From Liquidambar formosana (Eukaryota > Streptophyta > Magnoliopsida > Saxifragales > Altingiaceae): DNA of 64,000 nucleotides. The stretch covers positions 29,880,810 to 29,944,809 of the forward strand of contig CM077826.1 of NCBI GenBank assembly GCA_039720395.1. Direction: 5' to 3'. Positions 31,817-45,403 of this stretch are shown here, one piece after another. Both the position numbers and the translations under genes were made by a program. The notes beneath the pieces are model-generated. The model searched no databases and was not told the DNA's origin. It saw only the letters and a list, made by a program, of their open reading frames with translations. Position 1 is the first letter of the stretch. Each line of letters opens with the position of its first letter.

Positions 31817-32867
31817 ATGGAGGAAAGAAAATACAAAAGAAGAAACAAATGGAATAGAAAAAAAAAAAGAAAAAGAAAAGAAAAGAATGGGAGATTAGTT
31901 TCGGTGGAAGAAGAAAAGAAAGAAGATAAGAAGAAGAGAAAGAAGGGAAGAATAAGAAAGTCAAAAGAAGAAATGAAGGAAGGAAGAAAAGTGGCGTGAG
32001 AAGAGAAGAAAAGAAGGAAGAAAGAAAGAAAAAAAAATGGCGGGGTAGGTTTAGAAGAAATAAATGAAGAGAGAGAAAAAGGAGATAGGGACGGGAGAGA
32101 AGAAATAAATAGAGAAGGGAAGGAAAGAAATAAGAAGAGAAGGAGAAAGAGGAAGGGAGAAACCGAGAGAGGCAGTGGGCAGATGGTCCATCGGTTAGAG
32201 CATGGAAAGCTCCAATCTGACTTTTGTCAGTATAGATTTTTATATTTCTTGAGTTGATCTACAGTCTACAGTTGTGATTATTTATTTTGTTCACTCATTT
32301 TTGAGGTAGGGAGTTTAATTCTTGTACGGTAAATGATGATTATTTTGAAGCATATGTTAAGATTTGATTTATGCAGGTGATAATTATTAATGGTTATATT
32401 ATTTGACGTCATGGATTATGATGGTTGATTTTATTGACAGTTGGATTATATTTGAGGTTGAGGATTTGGAGTTCATATTATTTAATTTATATATTATTTT
32501 GAATATATAAATGCTTGCATGTGATTTTTGAAATATTATTTATTGTATAGGAATTAGATTTCGTACTGGGTTGTTGTTCGCTCACCCTAATATATTTTCA
32601 GGTGATAATTGTTGGAAGCACGTAGTAGAATTGGGGCCGAGATTTGGAGAAGTTATCGTGTACATTGATTTTTATTTAAAACGGATGTAATTTTATTCAT
32701 TTGGTTGGCCAATGTATATTGATGATGAGTTTTGGGTTAACCATCGCTACCCGCAGCTGCGCAACACTCTGTATTTTCAAATGGAATGTATATTTGAAAA
32801 GGTTTATTTGTACTGAGCTCATAAAAAAATTGTACGTGTTACGGTTTATAAATTTTGGGGCGTTACA
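31611..32867 (+). mobile_element. Solo LTR of a Gypsy-like element
   Basis: 1257 bp from TGTGATACCCCGAATATTT to TTGGGGCGTTACA. The perfect 5-bp duplication AAAAG is at 31606-31610 and 32868-32872. The ends resemble plant chromovirus LTRs (GTTACA terminus). It contains a TA run (31769-31814) and a 350-bp purine-rich stretch that generates false K/E/R-rich ORFs. Confidence 0.85.
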
Positions 32868-33410
32868 AAAAGCCTATTCTAACTTTGCATGAAATGTTAG
32901 ATTTAAAGATATTTTTGGACCTGTGGCCATACAAGAAAATTGAGAAGACTTCTGCCTCAATGTTTCTGTGTAAATAGACTTTTCGCTTATTTCCCCCTTT
33001 TTTTTGTTGTTTTTTTACTTCTTGTGGTTAAATTTTAGGATGTACCTAGTTCCACACCATTTTATATTAAATCCATAGGCACAGCTATGTACATTACATT
33101 TTTTTTTTTTTTACACACACCATTTAATAAAATTTTCTATTACTATTCTATTATTAACTAAAATGACATTTTACGATAAAGTGATTTAAATAAAAACACA
33201 AATTTGCTTTATACACTCATTACATATAATAGAAAATTTGCTTCCTCCATTCATCCATCATCACTCTTTCATAAACTCTAACCACTAATTTATAATATCT
33301 CTTAAACCTTAACTATTGTTCGTGCTTTTACACTTTTTGAACAAGTGACGAGTAAATGGTCAATTCAAATTCTTCTAATGATGAAAACATATGTTTTTTC
33401 CTATCAAAAT
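32868..33410. other. Intergenic, no recognised feature
   Basis: AT-rich with T runs (about 33099-33111). No gene or termini. Confidence 0.45.
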
Positions 33411-33798
33411 TTGTTGAGTCCTATTTGTAAATCGCATTTTATTCATGGTATACCGAACAAACCTAAAATGTTAAACTGTTTCAACCGAACATTTTAAAGT
33501 TGTTCAGAACATACCAACTACACTTTTTGCAATTGTTCAATCATAATGTACTAAACAAATACAATATATTCAACTCAAATGTACCGAACTTTTTTCCCCA
33601 TCAAAAAAATTGAGTTTTGTTTATAAATTACGATTGGTTCAGAATTGATTTACCAACAAATCTAAAATGTTCAAACTGTTTCTATCAGATATTTTAACGT
33701 TGTTCGGGATATACCAACTAAATTTTTTGTAAATGTTCAATCATAATGTACTAAACAAATACAATATATTTAGTTTAAATGTACTATACTTTTTGGAG
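33411..33798. repeat. Diverged direct duplication, period about 200 bp
   Basis: Units of about 33411-33596 and 33609-33798 share CTAAAATGTT, ATACCAACTA and CAATCATAATGTACTAAAC in order. Confidence 0.7.
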
Positions 33799-34170
33799 TT
33801 AATATTAAAATTAGTTTAGGTATTATGGAGTGTATATAAAGTAAAAGTGCGATTTTTAAAATTAAAAGGTGTGTGTACAAACAAGTGTGTATATAAAGCA
33901 AAAAAACGTGGTGTAAATAGTCGCGCCTTAAATCCATACTCCTATATAAGTAAAAGTAAGGAAAAATATGTAAAAACAAAAAATGAGGGGTGTGAATTTA
34001 GCAATAAAAGGTGTGCAAATAGCCTCACCCAAATTTTATCCCCTTCGGAATTATGGGATGCTCAGCAGTTTACATCTTTAATTTTTAAAATTGAACTCTT
34101 TGCTTCTTCGATTATAAGGTTCTAGGGTTCCCTTCTCTTCTTTATCTCATTAGCAAAATATCCTCATCAA

Positions 34171-34345
34171 TGGGAGTCGTGGTCTAGCGATAAAGGTATA
34201 AGAGGCCAAGTAGTGAAGGTTTGAGTCTCGAGAACAGTGGCATGACGTGTCCTTTAATGATCTTACTTATACACTGGAGCCACTAATCTTTATAGGGTTT
34301 AAATCAAGCAATGGCTTAATCGACTTAAATGAAGGGAAAGAGAGA
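34171..34345 (+). mobile_element. SINE-like unit with tRNA-like boxes
   Basis: An A-box-like TGGTCTAGCGATAAAGG (34180-34196) and a B-box-like GGTTTGAGTCT (34218-34228) lie 21 bp apart, which is short. It is followed by non-tRNA sequence. No tail or target duplication was identified. Confidence 0.4.
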
Positions 34346-34420
34346 GAGAAAGTTATTGTTGCAAAATCAATTCTTTTAGAGAGAAAAACAGATACATTTA
34401 AATAGAAACCCAAAACAATA

Positions 34421-34488
34421 ATATATGTGTGTATGTGTGTGTGTGTATTTGTGTGTGTGTGTGTGCATGTGTGTGTGAGTGTGTGTAG
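34421..34488. repeat. GT-rich microsatellite
   Basis: GTGTGT runs with interruptions. Confidence 0.85.
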
Positions 34489-34796
34489 ACATTAGAGAAA
34501 GAGGGCTTTTATCTTGCACTTTACTTTTGGGTAAGCGAAACTAAATATGAGGTTTCCAGTGAGCTTCACTTGAACTTATGGTGAAATTTGGCACTGATGA
34601 CTCACTTTGTCATAGCTCAAAACCCATGTATATTTGTACTATTATATAAAAGAAAGTGTGCCACGTGGTACATCTCTCAAGCCTTTCTCTCAAATACTCA
34701 AAACATGCCACATAGCACATCTCTTAAGCTATTAAACCAATTTGACTCAATAATCTACAAAAGGAAAAAAAAAACAATATCAAATAACTAATTAAA

Positions 34797-35182
34797 AGCA
34801 TCTCCAATCGGGTTAGCTATCCAACCCCCTTAACTATTTTAGTTAGCCAAATCACTTTTCCTTCTCCAATGGCTTAACTATATGACTAGCTATTTTAGCT
34901 ATCGTTATTTTAGCTAGCTACATTTAGCTAGCAAATGTTCGTGAGCTAAACTATTTTTAGTTTAAAAAGTTACACTTGTCCTCTCTATATGCATCTTTCC
35001 CTTTTTATCTTTCCACCATATGATTAAAAAAAAGAAGATTGTTAATAAAAATTTTAAATTGCTCAAAAATAATGAGTACCCTTGGAGTACTCACTTGGAT
35101 AGCTAGCTAGCTATTTTAAAAAATGTCATTTTGCTAGTTAAAGTAGCAAAAAAAAAAAAAAGATAGTACCTTTGGAGATGCT
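34797..35182. mobile_element. MITE with AGCATCTCCAA termini
   Basis: The left end AGCATCTCCAATCGG and the inverted right end AGCATCTCCAAAGG match. The interior has many TTAGCTAGC words. This terminus type is widespread in plant MITEs. The target duplication is unclear. Confidence 0.6.
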
Positions 35183-36267
35183 CTAAGGGAAAAAAAAAAT
35201 AATTATAGCAATTAATTATAGCAATTTAACTCTAGAAAATTAAAAGAAAGAGTAGTGCTATTTCACCCATATTCCCCACTTACTTATATGTGGTAGTTTC
35301 TATTTCTTTCATACTAGGCCCCATATGATAACTTTCTCCTATCCTCTTTCAACGCATAAGGTGGGTGATAAAAAGGTGAGTAAAGTAGCATTTTTCAAAG
35401 GAAAAAAAATGTGAAGGTAAAAAAATAACCCATCAACTCTCACACTTTTTTCATTCATTCCTTACAGTAAAGCCCAAAAATCTTTGGATGTAACTATTTG
35501 GTTAGAATACTTAATTTTTTGTAATCAAGATATATTATTATTGGTAAGAATCATAAAAATATTATCCGCACATTAAGCGAGTTACCACTTGAATAGATAT
35601 ACATTCCCATAGCAGATCACAATCTCAAAACCCACATACACGTATATGCTATATTCATAGCAGATCATGCTATTCTCACCATTATCTTAAACCAGTTCAG
35701 TGGCAATGGCATTAGTATCCAACCAGTTACTTCACTTTGTTCTAGTAGAGAGAGATATTTTTTCCCCCTTAGGTTTAGATGGTGAAATGGAGTTTGTTGG
35801 AGAAGACAGAGTTTGTTGAAAGCATAACCCTCTATTTCTTTTTTTTTCTTCGTCTAACAGTACCCAAGATTGTGACTATGCGCTCAGGGTGAGATTGGAA
35901 GATATGTAGGGTCAGTCTTGACTTTTTTAGAGCCCTAGGCGAGCTCTTAAAATAGGATTGTTTATGGACGTGGAATCTAACAAGAAGAGGAGAGAGGCTA
36001 GATAGAGGGTGTGTGTGGAGAAAGAGAGAGATAAGGAGGGGAAGAGATCATTTTAGGTAGGAAATGGATGGTCTCTTGACACATGTGTGCTTCTTAAGTA
36101 ATCATATGTCTCACGTGTATATTTCATCAAGTTTAAGGGATGGACATCACGATTGGCCTATATTAATACGTGATTTTTAAAATCACCCTAAAATTGAGCA
36201 ATTTAAAGGTTTGTGGACTGAACTGACACAATGGACAAAGTTGAAGGTATTAGTAATTAAAAAAAAA
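35183..36267. other. Intergenic, no recognised feature
   Basis: No convincing ORFs or repeat boundaries. Confidence 0.45.
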
Positions 36268-36560
36268 TGCTAAATTATAAGAAATCCCTTAATGTTTGAC
36301 TCTTTTTCATGTAGCCTTCTAAAGAAAAAATGGTTGCAATGTCCCTTAAAGCTTACAAATTTAGCATTTAGCATCACTCTTAATTGTTGTTCATGAAATT
36401 AACGATAGTTACGTGACGGTTTTCCGTCTAATTCCATAAACAACAATTAATGGTGTCGCTAATTACTAAATTTGTAAGCTATCGAGGGACATTGCAATCA
36501 TTTTTTAATGGGGTTTTGTGAAAAATGACTAAACATTAATAGGGTTTTTGTAATTTACCC
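36268..36560. mobile_element. MITE with TAAATTA-type long inverted repeats
   Basis: 293 bp. The arms of about 95 bp share CCTATTAATGTTTAGTC-like text, TTGCAATGTCCCT and GCTTACAAATTTAG. Flanks TTAAAAAAAAA and TTAAAAATTAA fit a 9-11 bp Mutator-type duplication with mismatches. Confidence 0.65.
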
Positions 36561-36599
36561 TTAAAAATTAAATAAAATAAAATTGTGCGATTATAGGCC

Positions 36600-36798
36600 A
36601 AGGCCATCCCACCAATTCCCGTCCACCATGTTTTTGCTCAATTGGTCTTAAACTAGATTTTTCATGCTAAGGCAACAAGTAGTTGCTGCTATAACTCGAT
36701 ATTCAACTTCATTGGATAACCAAGACATTGTAGTTTATTTCTTAGTTCGCCATGAGATGGGATTGTTGCCAAGGAATGTATTTGTATGGATTAACATG
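36600..36798 (-). pseudogene. Copia RNase H fragment, distal part
   Basis: The minus-strand frame reads NPISWRTKK, then a stop, TTMSWLSNEVEYR and AATTC. This is the Copia RNase H signature (ISWrtKKQ..vs.SS.EAEYrA). It continues the element at 39233-41952 and was separated from it by the solo LTR at 36799-39232. Stops show it is dead. Confidence 0.75.
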
Positions 36799-39232
36799 TG
36801 TGAACCCAGGAAAAATGGCCCACATGATCTCATATAAAAAAACAAAGGAGTCGCCGACCCATTTTTAGGGAACAGGTAACCCTAAAAATATTCTTTATTT
36901 CCAAAACACAAATGACTTCATTAAAAGGAAAGACAAAGTCTTTAAAACTAAAAATATTGAATTCGGGGGCTAAGTTACGATGTGGGAAGGTTCTGGACCA
37001 AGCCCATAGGCACCTACATTGCCCTAATTGGTCTCTTAATTTGATTGGGCTAAATTAATGACTTAAACACATGCAAATTGGCAATTATCATCACAAGACA
37101 GCATGCATCATCAATCAAATATCAATTTATATCCACTATCAATCACAAGAAACAAATAAATGAATAAATAAAATAAAATTCTAGAATACTTAGTATCTTA
37201 GGGCGGACTTGAACATCAATTGAGCGCCTTAGTACCCTACACACACATGTAGGGATCAAAGTCTACATAGTTCGAATAGAAGGCTATTCCCCTCATAAGG
37301 AACTACAATAATTTCTAAGTTTCCATATTAATCAAAAAGGAAAGTTTTATGAAAAAGGAAGCTTTGAGAAAAGGAAAGTTTAAGAAAAAGGGGAAACTTT
37401 AAGAATAAGGAAATTTGAAGAGAATAAGGAAACTTATAAACTACCTATAAACTACCATAATTAGATATAGGAGTAATAGCCCAAAGGAAGGGGGAGGTTT
37501 CCAAATCAATTGATTACTCTTGACTGCCAATTAATTTGAAAACCAACATGCATCACACCACAATCATATCACCAAAGTCATCACCACTCAAACCTTAATC
37601 ATGCTAGAGACTACTATCATGCAAAAGACACTAAAATAGAGACTAAACATGCTCAAATACCTTAATGAACAAATCTGGACAGAATGTTTAATAACCTAAA
37701 AACATCCTAAAAATATAATAAAAACAATAAAGAAAACTAATATCAAAACTCTAGCATGCTTCTATATGAATAAGAGTGATTATCATGCACGAAACTAACC
37801 TAAAACATGCAAGAATCAACACAATACCAATAACTCATGATATTAAGAATAAAATACAAACCCTAATATGCAAAAATACTAACATGAAATCAATCATGCA
37901 AACAATCATCATAGCATCAAAACAATGAATTCCAACACATATAAGGGAGTAAAAAGCATACCTTTTTATGCTATATCTTCATGCCCACAATTAATCATCA
38001 TATAATATGAAAATAACATGATAGGATATTGATAATAATTGCAGTCAATTCATATTTATATTCTAAGCATGCTTTCTAACACAACAATATTAATAGAAGA
38101 GAAAGAACCCTAATTTAATGAGATAAAGGTTTCCTCTTACAAATAATTCTTCCTTGCCTTTGATGAACCTCTCCTCTTGCTTTGTTCAGGTTGTAGAACC
38201 TCTCCTTGCTCTTTTTTAACCCTCAAATTTGTGGTCCCTCTTTCTCTAGGTATAAAGTGCTAAAAAAGCTTCCCTATATGCTGAATATAGTGTTTTTTAT
38301 ATAGGAGACTAACCTAATAAATCAATTGCTAAGATTAATTCATTAAATAATGTTCCAAGGCTATTAAAGACTCTCTTGGGGCTTAAGTAACTTAAAGTTA
38401 CCTAATTTTAAAAGGAAACAATTTGCAAAGTTAGAAAAATCCATCAAAAAAGGAAAAAAGCTGAGAAAACCTAAGCAATGAAGGAGTCCTCCAGGTAATC
38501 ATCTGGGGCTAGACGGTTTACTCGAGGGCCTCCTCGACAGCACCCTTTTTGTATACTTTCGCCTTCCAAAATCGTTTCAAAGGCGAATTTAAGTCCGATT
38601 TTGATGAAATAAAAGCCAAAACAATCGTACTTTGAAAAGGAACACATTTTTAGAAATTTTAGGACAAAAACCCTTAACTATGGATACTGACAGTTAGGTT
38701 TTACAAAGGCAGTTAATCGTTGTGCACTATCATCGCAAAGTTAGGGTTTGTACACCGGTTAAACCAAATGCTTTCCAAACCAAAATCCAACCTTTTAAAA
38801 CATGTTTAGAAATAAAATTAAGCCCAATTAAGGTTTAACGAAGGAAAATTGAATAGGAAACATGAGCCAATTGAGCGAACCAAGAGAAGGTCTTATAACC
38901 ATCCTAAACCATTATGAGCTGAGTTGCTTCTAAACCATTAATTTATCAAATTGAACCTATAAATAGACCCTATACACTAATATGAACTCAAATGAACAAC
39001 TCAAGGATCATTTCAAAGTCAAACAAAAAATATACAACTTAAAAGACGAAAACGCCCTCAAAGTCACAAAATCTTTTATTGACTATTGAAATCAACTCCA
39101 AATCAATCCAAAATTCATACACATGATTTTTGATGCCATAAAAACTCAATGCAAAAGACTAAACTGAAAAATGAAACAAAAACCACATGAGATGACGATT
39201 ACTAACAAAGGCGACAAAAATGAGGTGTAACA
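36799..39232 (-). mobile_element. Solo LTR, family B (minus orientation), inserted in Copia
   Basis: 2434 bp from TGTGAACCCAGG to GAGGTGTAACA on the plus strand. The Copia RNase H frame resumes across it. The flanks ACATG and ATGTG are a degraded 5-bp duplication with two mismatches. It is the inverted relative of 42392-45403 and related to the LTRs of 48954-61366 (shared TAAGTTACGATGTGGGAAGG). Confidence 0.75.
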
Positions 39233-41952
39233 ATGTGTAGGAGGACAGCTCAACCAATTTGAATATGAGTAAGCACTAAGTTGAAAATTGGAATTCGAAT
39301 GCATTAGAATACCTCTTCCTAGGAAGAACTGGAGATAGCGAAGAATTCATATGGCAGCATTTATGTGAGGTTGACGTGGGAATTGTCTGAATTGGTTGAG
39401 CATATTATCTGAGTAAGTGAGCTTCTGATATGGTAATAGTGAGATAAATGAGCCGTTCAACGAGACGTTGATAGGGACTAGCATTATCAATGAGGTGTCC
39501 ATAGTTAGGGTATAATTTATGATTTTGCTCCATTGGAAAATCAACAGGCTTGGCTCCAAGTAAACCAACATCACTAAGGATATCTAGTGTTTATTTGTGT
39601 TGCAAGAAAAAAAGTTCCTTATTTGGAATGGGCCATTTCAATGCTTACGAAATACTTTAAGGTGCCAAGATCTTTTATGTGAAACCGAGCATGAAGCAAT
39701 CAGTTGATAGATTCGGTAGTAAGCATATAATTCCTAGTAAAGATAATATTATCCATTTAAACAAGGAGAATAGTGATATAGGAACCAAACTTCAAGATAA
39801 AAATAGAATAATCGGCATTAGATTGCTAGGAAACATGTTTCCAATAGCACATTAGAGAACTTTAAGAACCAAATGCGAGAAGCTTGTTTGAGACCATAAA
39901 GAGGCTTATTAAGGTGACAAATGAGTTGTTCTCTATGCTGCCCCTTTCATGGAAATCTAGGTGGTAGATTCATGTACACCTCCTCATCAAGATTACCATA
40001 AAAGAAGGCATGTCAAGTTGGAATAATGGCACTATTTGGAAGATGCAATAGCAAGTAAACAACGAACTATAGCGAGCTTAGCAACAGGGAAAAATTATCA
40101 TGATAGTCCATCCCTTCAATTTGACGTATACCTTTTTGCAATAAGATGAGCTTCGTGGCATTCAATGCTACCATCAGCACGATGTTTGATCTTATAGACA
40201 CATTTAAATCTGATGAGATTTTTTCTAAGAGGGAGAGAAATGATTGTCTATGTGTTATTTTACTCAAGCGCTTTGATTTCAGTCAACATAGCATCATGCC
40301 AAGTAAGAGATTTTATAATTATGGAGAAAATCCTAGGTTCATGATAGGAAGATATGGAGGAAAGAAAATCTTAATGCTTAGGAGAAAATTTTGCATAAGA
40401 GATATAAGACGAGAGAGGATATAGCGTACCTTCAGGAAGTGTTGATAGAGAGGAATGTTGAGGTGGGTGACGATGAGAGGACAATACTTGAGAGCAATAA
40501 AGAGCACCTGGTCGTGTCTTAATGGGTATAAGGTGAAGCGGAAGTATGTTCATTGGAGGTGGGAGGAATGGGATTAATGTTAGCCGTATAGGGGTTAGCT
40601 AGGGGAACAAATCCTCAACATTGTTACACACTGGGATGGGCAAGATAATTAGGGTAGAGTATGATATATTGGAGCCTTTTAAAGCAAAAATAGATTCATA
40701 GAATAAACATCATGACTAGCGTAAAACTTTTACTAAACTAGATCATAAACACAATACCCTTTTTGATCATATAGGTAGCCAAAAAAAATGCATTTGTAAG
40801 CTCAAGGGCCGAATTTATTATAGTTGAGAATGTGTGCACAACAAAGGCACCGAAAAAAGTATAGGTGATCATAGGAAGGCTTGGTTTGAAAAAGTATCTC
40901 ATGGGGTGTTTTACCTCCTAAAATGGTTATAGGTAAGTGATTTATGAGGTATACAACAGTTAGAATACTCTCACCCCAAAATTTAATAAGCAATCCAGAT
41001 TGAAAACGCATATCCTATGCAATTTCAAGGAGCTTCCTATGCTTGCGTTCAATAACACCATTTTGTTGTAGTGTATCGACACAACTTTGTTGTTGAATAA
41101 TACCAGAAGAATTAAAGAAATTGTAAGAAGGAACGAACTCGGTGCCATTATCAGATTGAATTTGTTGGATGTTTAACCATTGCAAAAAAAGGTTTATATT
41201 GCACCAAATCGACCCATATGCATCGAGTGAAGTCATCTACGATGGTAAAAAAAATAGCATGCACCAGTATATAAGAATGTTGAATAACTTCCCCAAATAT
41301 CATAATGTATTAAGTCAAAGGCAATAAAACATCTAGTATTGCTGATAGGAAATGGGTTTCTAGTTTGTTTAGCCAAAAGGCAAACATGAAATGGATTAGA
41401 ATTATTTTCTAAAAAAGAAATGAAAATATTTTGAAGCAATCCTTTACGATGCTAGTTGGATGGATGACCAAATCGTTAATGCCAAAGGTTTAGTGTGAGA
41501 GAGGGATTGATTGCAACTAGGGTCCATTTTAGATAGTGAATTATCTTTAAGGTAGTAAAGTCCATCTCACTCTTTACCTATACTAATCAGTCTCTTCATT
41601 TAGAGGTCTTGAAAAACATAGAAGCCAGGAAGAAAAATAATAGCACAATTTTGAGTCTTGGTTAGCTTGTTAACAGATATAAGATTCAAGTTAAAAAATG
41701 GTACACATAGGACATTATGAAGTTCAAGAGAAGGAGGGAAAGTTTAAGGTTCCCTATGTGTGAAACATGGGTGGAGGACCCATTAGGCAGTCGAACGCTA
41801 TGATTATCATGAATGGGCCTTTTAGAGGATAAACATGATTGTCTATTGGTCATATCATTAATTGCCCATTTATCAATTATCCAAGAATTAGGTGAATAAT
41901 GGGATGCATAAAACATAGTTATAACTACAAGATTAGCAGAAGGAAGAGGCAT
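39233..41952 (-). pseudogene. Decayed Copia (Ty1) polyprotein, protease to reverse transcriptase
   Basis: Reading the minus strand from 41952: NSWIIDKWAINDMT (protease, the active-site DSGA replaced); LAKQTRNPFPISNTRC (integrase zinc region); IQSDNGTEF and TLQQNGVIERKHRKLLEIA (integrase core); FWGESILTVVYLINHLP; NATKLILLQKGIRQIEGMDY (reverse transcriptase start); YSDNMLNQFRQFPRQPH (late reverse transcriptase). Order and motifs are those of plant Ty1/Copia. Many stops and frameshifts and a lost protease active site mark it as inactive. Gag is not visible. Confidence 0.85.
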
Positions 41953-41954
41953 GT

Positions 41955-42391
41955 GTGAAGTCCATGTTTTGTGTAAGCATATTCCATGTCAAAAGTATTT
42001 GTGTTTGTTTTGTTATGATTTAAGTTATGTGGAGCTTCAAAGAATCATCTAAGTGAAGATTTCAAGGCTACACGGCTCACACTCATTCTCTAGGAAGGTA
42101 AGTGACCTTAGTTGCCCATTTCATAGGTGTTTAATTCATTGAAAATTATTAGAGTGGTTTTGAGGTGTTGCATTAATCTTTAGGGCTATTCTTGACACTC
42201 TTAATTGATTGGGGTTGTTGGCCATTCGATTGGTGCTATTTTAGTTTTTCCTTTTAGCATTCTAATATGCATCGTAAGAAGACCATAGGAAGTTCTCATG
42301 ATGGTAGGAAGTGTTTTTGTTTGTAAAATCTTCATATTAGTCTCTGTGTATCTTGGTAGGATGCATAGTAGGAAGATCGTAGAAAGTTATG
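41955..42391. repeat. Possible Copia LTR part, shared with 13760-14075
   Basis: It lies where the 5' LTR of the minus-strand Copia would be and matches 13760-14075 in order. It may continue after the solo LTR as 45404-45560, where the palindromic pair CCAATCGATC and GATCGATTGG (45496-45505, 45519-45528) lies. Confidence 0.4.
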
Positions 42392-45300
42392 TGTCATACC
42401 CCATTTTTGTCACCTTATCTAGGACATATCATTTCATGTAGGATTTTGAGTCCTTTTTGAGTCTAGTCTTTTGCATTGAGTTTCTATGGCATTGAATAAC
42501 ATGTGTATGAATTTGAAGTGATTTGGAGTTCGTTTCGATAGTCAATAAGAACTTTTGCGACTTTAAGGGCATAATCGTCTTTTAAGTCGTATACTTTCCA
42601 TTTGACCTTGAAATGAATCCCGAGTCATTCCCTCGAGTTCATATGGTTACATAGAGTCCATATATAGGTTCAATTTCATGAATTGGTGGTTTAAGATCAA
42701 ATCGGCTCGTAATGGTTTGGGTTGGCTAAAAGACCCTTTCTTGGTTTGCTCAAATTGACTCATAAGACCCAATTAATTTTCTCTCATTTAACTTCAATTG
42801 GGCTTTATTTATGTCCTAAATATGTTTAGAAAGATCGAATTTCGATTGGGAAAGCATTTGGTTCGACCTTGTGTACAAACCCAGCTTAGCGACGATGAAG
42901 CACTATGGTTAACAACCTTTGTAAAACCTAACCATGCACCCATGGTTAAGTATTTTTGTCCTAAAATGCTTAAAAATGTGTTCCCCTTTGAAACACGGTC
43001 GTTTTGGCTATATTTCATCAAAATCGGACTTAATTTGAAGACTTTAGGACTTTTGAAGCAAGTAGAAGTCAAAACCGAAGCGGAAAGGGAGAGGCCTCGG
43101 GTAACCGTCCGGGGCTGGACAGTCAGCCATCCAAGCCCAGACGGCTAACCGTCCAGGCCTAGATGGTCACCCGAGAGACTCCGTCTTCAACTCAACTTCT
43201 GACTCTTTCTTCCCTCTTTCGACGGTTTCTTCTGCCAAAACAACTTGTTTGCTCTTAGGAGTGTGTAAGTTTGACTTGTTTGAGCACCAAGAGAGTCTCT
43301 AATAGCCCTAGGATCATTTTTTAATGAATTAATCTTAGCCATTGGTTTAGGAGGTCAGTTCTCTATATAAAGGACATGATATTCAACACATAGGGGGAGG
43401 TTAATTGCACTTTACACTTAGAGAGAGAGGGAGCTACGAGTTTGGAGAGCTAGAAGGACATCAAGAGGAGGCTCTCCAACCCCAAGCAAGGAAGAGAACA
43501 AGGACTTTGAAGACAAGGAAGAGTCTACAAGAGGTAAGCATGCCTCTTTAATACTGAACATGAGTTTTCTGGTTCTTCTTCTTCTCCTTCTTCTTCTTCT
43601 TCTAGGATAGTTATAGTGCATGAAATAGCTCTTCTTGTGGATTGAATTCAATGCTTGTGTGATGTTGTGTGAATGATTTTAAGATGATTTATGGCTTTAT
43701 ATACTTGATAATCCCTGATTTACTAAGGATTTGAAAGTATTATCTTTTCTATCCTCTTAAATCATGCATAGTTCACATGTTTAGGTTGCTGTGATTGTTA
43801 TCATGAATTGACGCTCCTGTTAGTTAATATATGTGATATGAATGATATTCATGATAATTTGAGCATGTGTTAGAGTCGTTTCATAGGTTTTAATGCATGG
43901 TTGTGAAATTAGGGTTTCGATAATCCTGAATTCGCACAAGTTTCATATAGCATGCTTAGCTTAACTTTTTGAGTTGTTTCTCATCATAGTCATTCTATAT
44001 ATGCTGCATATAGTTGAATCATGCTAGGTTTGCATCCATATGGTATGTTTTATAGGGTTTTTGTAGACATTATCCTTTTCCAAAGGATAATTATCCTTTT
44101 CGTTGAGTGAGGTTTCGCATGAGAGCCTTCTGTGATGTGTTTAAGTATGAAATCACTTCTATTGTGTTCTAGTATACATATTTTACGTAGGATATGTTGA
44201 TTGTACCTCCCCATAACGACTTTTTTACGTGAAATTATCTTAGGATAGTTTCGCTTAAGAAAGCTCGCCGTAGGAAGGTCTATTTTCATATTTTACATAA
44301 AATATCATCTTTTTGGTTAGAATGTGCTTTGTTATCATGTTTATTGATATTGGAGTCTCTTATGATTTTTAGGGTGTCTTTGGTAGGTTTTTATGCATGT
44401 TAGTCGAGTCATTGCATGTAGGATTGAGTTGGGGTCTTTAGTTATTCATTATTCTTGTTGTTTGCATGATGAATGGATGATTTTAGGCCTTGTCATGGTT
44501 CTGTCCAGATTAGTATGTTGCTCTCTTTGCATGATTTTGTGCACTTGTAAGGGTGCAAACAAGTATAATGCTTGTCCTATTGCAAATAGGGCCGCTATGG
44601 CTTGAAATGGCTAACTGCTTGGAGCTTTTGCGCTCAGGTAAGTAGGGTATGAAGTGCCCTAATTCACTTTTCTTCTTCCTTTTCTCTTCTCCCTCCTAGG
44701 GTTACTTCTTAATACAAACATATGGTGATTATCAAGGGTTTCCTTCATTAATAAAATTCTGGTTTTCTATCAAGGTTTTCCTCTTGTGGAAGTTTTCGAT
44801 TTTGGACTAAATCAATATATTTTCAAATAAGGAAACTTAGGGTCTTTACCATAGGTTTGTATTAGGTTGTAACCCTATTCTATTCGAACTACGTGGACTT
44901 TGATCCATGTATTTCGCTGCATGGTACGTAGGCGCTCTTCGTGAGGCTCAAGTCCGTTCTAGGATCCAAGTATCCTAGGCTTTTCTTTTCTTTTCTTCTT
45001 TTTTCTGTTTAGTTTCATTTGAGTGATTATGCATGGATGATTAGATGGAATACATGATATGCATGCTGCCTTGTGATGATATATGCTGATGTTTGAAGTG
45101 AAAAAGATCTTAAGTTAGCCCAATCAAATTAAGAGACCAACTCGGGTGATGTGGGTGCCTATGGGCTTTGCCCAGAACCTTCCCACGTCGTAACTTAGCC
45201 CCCGAATCCAATTTTCTGGTTTTAAAGACTTTGCTTTTCCTTTAATGGAGTCATGTGGTTTTGAAAATAAAATATTTTTGTGGTTTTCCTCTTTTCCCTA

Positions 45301-45403
45301 AAAAATGAGGTGGCGACTCCTTTTTATCTTTCACCACACCTATATCCCATACATAAATTCTTTCGCCAAATCCTTGTGGGCCGCGCTTTTTTGTGGGTTC
45401 ACA
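42392..45403 (+). mobile_element. Solo LTR, family B (plus orientation)
   Basis: 3012 bp from TGTCATACCCCATTTTTGTC to GTGGGTTCACA, flanked by TTATG (42387-42391) and TCATG (45404-45408), a 5-bp duplication with one mismatch. Internal landmarks shared with 36799-39232 and 48954-52145, inverted, include CCTTCCCACrTCGTAACTTAG and a GGATAATTATCC hairpin (44089-44100). The ORF 42798-43148 has no family match. Confidence 0.85.

Noticed and set aside
31817..31999. Lys/Arg/Glu-rich ORF
   Set aside because: It is a translation of the purine-rich tract in the solo LTR.
42798..43148. 116-codon ORF
   Set aside because: It lies wholly inside a solo LTR, overlaps an antisense ORF and has no recognisable domain.
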